A stretch of 64,000 nt of DNA from Jacaranda mimosifolia (lineage: Eukaryota > Streptophyta > Magnoliopsida > Lamiales > Bignoniaceae), in contig CM032123.1 in NCBI GenBank assembly GCA_018894105.1, forward strand, positions 5,767,001 to 5,831,000, in the 5' to 3' direction. Below, in pieces: positions 60,737-64,000 of this stretch (the stretch's first letter is position 1; every line of letters begins with the position of its first letter). The translations under genes were made by a program, and so were the position numbers. The notes beneath the pieces were generated by a model. The model made no database searches, was not told the origin of the DNA, and was given only the letters and a program-made list of their open reading frames with translations.

Positions 60737-61860
60737 AATTCCTAATATATATGTGTGTGTAATTCCTATGCAAGGAAAATATTCAATTTGTGGACCCGGA
60801 CATGTCATGCTAAATGCCAAAATTAGGATTTAATAAATATTGACTAAGGATTATGTAATGTGAGACTAAGTGGCATTTGATTAGGATTAGTTATGCAGGA
60901 ATTGAGGACTAGTTTATGTTATGATATTGAATTGATATGAAAATCGGGATTATTTTAGCAATAATTTACCTTATTAGCCATTTTGGGCCGATAGTTACGA
61001 TTAAGTTCTAAGACTATCATGTTAATCAAGATGTTAGTAATTTTGGATTAATGATAAGCATGATAGTAGTTATTACGGGTTATTAGGGTTGTATAGGGAT
61101 TCTAATTTTGAACCTATTCTTTTGGATTAGGTAATGTGGAATTGGAAGCCACTGACTTATAGGCTGCAAATTGTGATTTGCACTTTAAGACTACGAGGTG
61201 AGGATCTGCCAATCTGGCACCTTTTCTTAACTATATGTTATTTGTTATAAGCCCCTGTGTGGGTTTTCTGTTTCTGTACCGTAATCTTATTGTTCAAAAT
61301 TTGAATTGTGGTTGAAAATCGATTTGTTCTTCGTTATTTGATTTGAACACCCATATGAGGGTTATCTTTGATACCGATTTTGTTTTCTGATTGTCCTAGT
61401 ACCCAGAACTTTCTTTACATTGTCAGAATTCTGTCCCTTATACCCTGCAGCCCTGCTGGCTGTCCCCATATAACTTGCTAGCTTCGTACAAGTCTGTTAT
61501 TTATTAAAGGGATCTTGTCAATCTATTGTTCTATTATGTTACATTGTTGCCGTATGTTATGAACCCTAAACGGCCTTGCCGGCTATTGTACATTATTGGT
61601 TCAACTACATATCTGTCATAATCATACTGAATGTTTAAAGGTGAAACTTATATCTATTGGCATTACATTATACTACAACATGGGATGCCATGGGCCAGAT
61701 ATCACCCGGAGGGATGCCACGGGGTGGATTTGGGCTCGGGGCTAGGTTCGAAAAGACGGCCTGGCGGTATGGATCGATGGTGATAGGTTTGTCGGCTAGT
61801 ACCCACATACGATCCTGACTTACAGGTAGCTTAGGTGCTGTCCCGAGAGGGGGTGCTACA
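59673..61860 (+). repeat. Complete Ty3/gypsy 5' LTR (chromovirus-like), 2,188 bp
   Basis: It begins TGTAACACCCCTAAAATTCA and ends GAGAGGGGGTGCTACA, with the short inverted ends TGTAACACCC and GGGTGCTACA, and is followed by a primer-binding site. Near the 3' end is gggatgccacggggtgg with related phrases, recalled from chromovirus (Tekay-like) LTRs. A (CTT)n run lies at 59992-60016 and a (TG)n run near 60718-60737. Open frames inside, including a 151-residue minus-strand one at 60075-60530, have no recognised homology and are not called as genes. Confidence 0.75.
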
Positions 61861-61864
61861 AAGG

Positions 61865-61877
61865 TGGTATAAGAGCC
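61865..61877 (+). other. Primer-binding site of the terminal Ty3 element
   Basis: TGGTATAAGAGCC, four bases after the LTR end, is one base from TGGTATCAGAGCC, complementary to initiator methionine tRNA. It fixes the LTR as the 5' one. Confidence 0.75.
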
Positions 61878-64000
61878 TAGGTTATCGATGATCTAGGTGT
61901 TGAACACTATTAGAATTTATAGCTAACTCGTGTTTAGGTTAGTTAGGGTTTGAACTTTGAGTGTTTGATTTTCATTGAAAGGTTTTATAAGATTCAGGAG
62001 AATTGGGAATGAATTTAAATAGTCTAATGCTAATGAAACAAATTTTGTGACTTCTATATTGTGGGATAGCTGACAATTATAGGGGAGGAGTAAGGAGTCC
62101 TTCGAGGAAAGGATTGAGGTTTAGAACAAGTGAAAGCGAGCTTGCTAAGGATGTATCAGATACTCAAGGATAGGTTATGCGATTAGTCTGAGTCGCTCAT
62201 GTAAAGTTGAGTAGAGTTAGCCCATTAGAGATCGATATTGGGTTTTAAAGGCTACCTTTTGGAGAAGCTTGTGAAAGACATTGAATGGGAAGGAGAACGA
62301 GTTAGGGTAACAGAGGCTCAAGTACAAGGACTTCGTGCCATATGAGTCCAAATGGGGAAGGATATAAAGGATAACTCAAATGATGAGTAAGGATCATTCT
62401 GAGAAGGTACATAGTGCCAGAAGATGATTACTTTGAGGTGAACGAATTCTTGCTAATTGCATACGAATAAAAATTTGGTTATGTGAGTATGCAAGAAAAG
62501 GATTAATGTGGGCAGCAATATATGTAAGAATTACATGACGTTTTGGCTTATGCAAAAATAGGAATCTGAAAGTGTGTCTAAAGGTAAAGGGTGACATGAC
62601 GGAAACATAAATATGATAGATAGAAAGTTGTTAAGAAAAAGAGTATTTGACGCACATATACAGTTATGGCCCATATAGTATGATTATGTTGACAAGAGGT
62701 ATAAAGATATGAAATTGAGACCATAGGCTATAGAAATTAAGAAATAATCAATCACAAAAGGATACATTTTTGGGACAACTAGAATATGATCTAATAATCT
62801 AAGAATGTCAAGCTTGGGGCTCTTTGAATTTCGAAAAGGTGAAATTTGGAGAAATAACTCACGTTTAGACATACTTTGTGAGATTTTAGAACTTTAAGTT
62901 GAAGACTCTCCTGAACAAAGTCGCATTTGATGATTTAAAAGGTTATACAAATAGATTAATATTGGGTAAATTTGTATGGTGTGACTTGAACGATATAGTT
63001 ATCGGGAGATTGGTTGTTGGTAATAATGAGATTATAAGAAATCATTGAAGAAATCAGACAAGTGAAACTGGACTGAGCAATAAGGAGCAATTGAGGGCGC
63101 TTGCACTAGAAATATTCTGTGGGAAGAATTGAAGGTGATAAGGTCTTAGTTCTCCCCTGCTAGTAGACCTGGGGACAGAAAGATTTATGGTATAAACTTA
63201 GTGCAATGGAAGGACGTATCTTATAACACTATTAATGAGCAAATAATGTTAGTAATCTTAGGAGTACAACAGAAACCATATAAAGGATAGCCATGAGGAA
63301 TCTCTAGAGTTTCATCCCTCTTCGATCACCAAATGGATCAAATAAGTAAAACGTAAGGGCTTGGACTAAGGACTGACATTTGGAGTATCAAGTAACTTGA
63401 TGACTAAAAAAAATAAGTATCTGCTTATTTTTCTTAGGAGGCATCTTGCATTACTGATAAGAATTAGTAGAACAGTAGTAAGAGCTCGATAAAACCCATC
63501 AAGTTGAGAGCAGAGATATCATTTAAGAGTTAAAAAGAGAAATTCTTGCTGATTGTGTATGAAATGGTAAATATTCTTTGGGTCACCCTAAGATTGACAA
63601 ATGTTTTGGCTTTGAAATGAAATTAAATCTTCAGTGGTTGGCAGAATAAGTAAAGGATAAGTATAAGTATCACGACAATAGGAAGAAATAGCTATATTAT
63701 ATATGTGTTTAAGCCATGATCTCGCGAACATTTAAGGAAACAATTTTATCAAGGTTATAGATAATTAAGTATGACCCGAAAATATAACAAGTACAAGTTC
63801 TTAGGGTTCTTCTGATTGGTATCAATAAGTGCATTGATGATATCAACTAAGGAAATGCTAAAATGCATATATGCTTTGTGAAGGAAATTTGGATATACAA
63901 GGATAATCTCATACACCTTAGGAATGTACAACTTATTATGTAGGTTAGCATAATAAGTTTGAATAATAAGTTTGAACTTGACTATTTCTTAGTGTAGCTA
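61878..64000 (+). mobile_element. Internal region of the terminal Ty3 element, no coding recognised
   Basis: Over 2.1 kb downstream of the primer site no gag, protease or RT motif could be found in any frame; open frames are under 70 residues. Either the leader is long, the gag is badly decayed, or the element is a non-autonomous derivative. The element continues past the window edge. Confidence 0.5.

Overview
The window looks like nuclear DNA of a flowering plant. It is AT-rich, dense in nested transposable elements, and carries intron-containing cytochrome P450 genes with plant-type GT-AG introns. The P450s resemble the CYP76 family (geraniol hydroxylase and ferruginol-synthase-like enzymes), which suggests an asterid, perhaps Lamiales; the species cannot be named from this sequence. 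No gene in the window is clearly intact. It contains no CRISPR array, no rRNA and no tRNA that I can recognise.

Layout. 1-3.1 kb: end of an LTR, a primer-binding site and a decayed Ty3/gypsy gag-protease region that stops at the start of reverse transcriptase. 3.1-11.2 kb: a decayed Ty1/copia element (gag, protease, integrase, RT, RNase H) followed by LTR-like sequence with a TATA box. 11.4-15 kb: two Ty3-type LTR remnants. 15-21.1 kb: AT-rich sequence in which an endogenous pararetrovirus-like capsid fragment lies between TA-rich tracts and, further out, between inverted repeats. 21.6 kb: one exon fragment of an epoxide hydrolase.

22.3-47.5 kb: the core of the window, three paralogous CYP76-like pseudogenes, A (+), B (+) and C (-). 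They share an intron position and 3' untranslated sequence, and B and C also share promoter sequence. Each was inactivated separately. A has one nonsense codon and two small insertions. B is shattered by two CACTA-type insertions and many frameshifts and has a MITE in its promoter. C has several nonsense codons, an 11-bp deletion, a TRIM retrotransposon in exon 2, a MULE in its intron and loss of the heme-ligand cysteine. Between A and B lies a decayed L1-type LINE (minus strand), itself interrupted by a MULE with a 10-bp target duplication and a hAT-like element with an 8-bp duplication, followed by a Ty3 gag remnant, an 82-bp tandem repeat and a tandem-repeat-bearing LTR.

47.5-64 kb: no genes. 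This part holds nested non-autonomous elements (a Tourist-like MITE containing a hAT-like element containing a solo LTR), further MITEs, CACTA and MULE remnants, a long degenerate duplicated tract, and a complete 2.2-kb Ty3 LTR with a primer-binding site at 59.7-61.9 kb whose internal region runs off the end without recognisable coding sequence.

I did not find a new functional system. The most informative content is the history of a dying P450 cluster, in which target-site duplications and empty sites in paralogues allow several insertions to be placed exactly.
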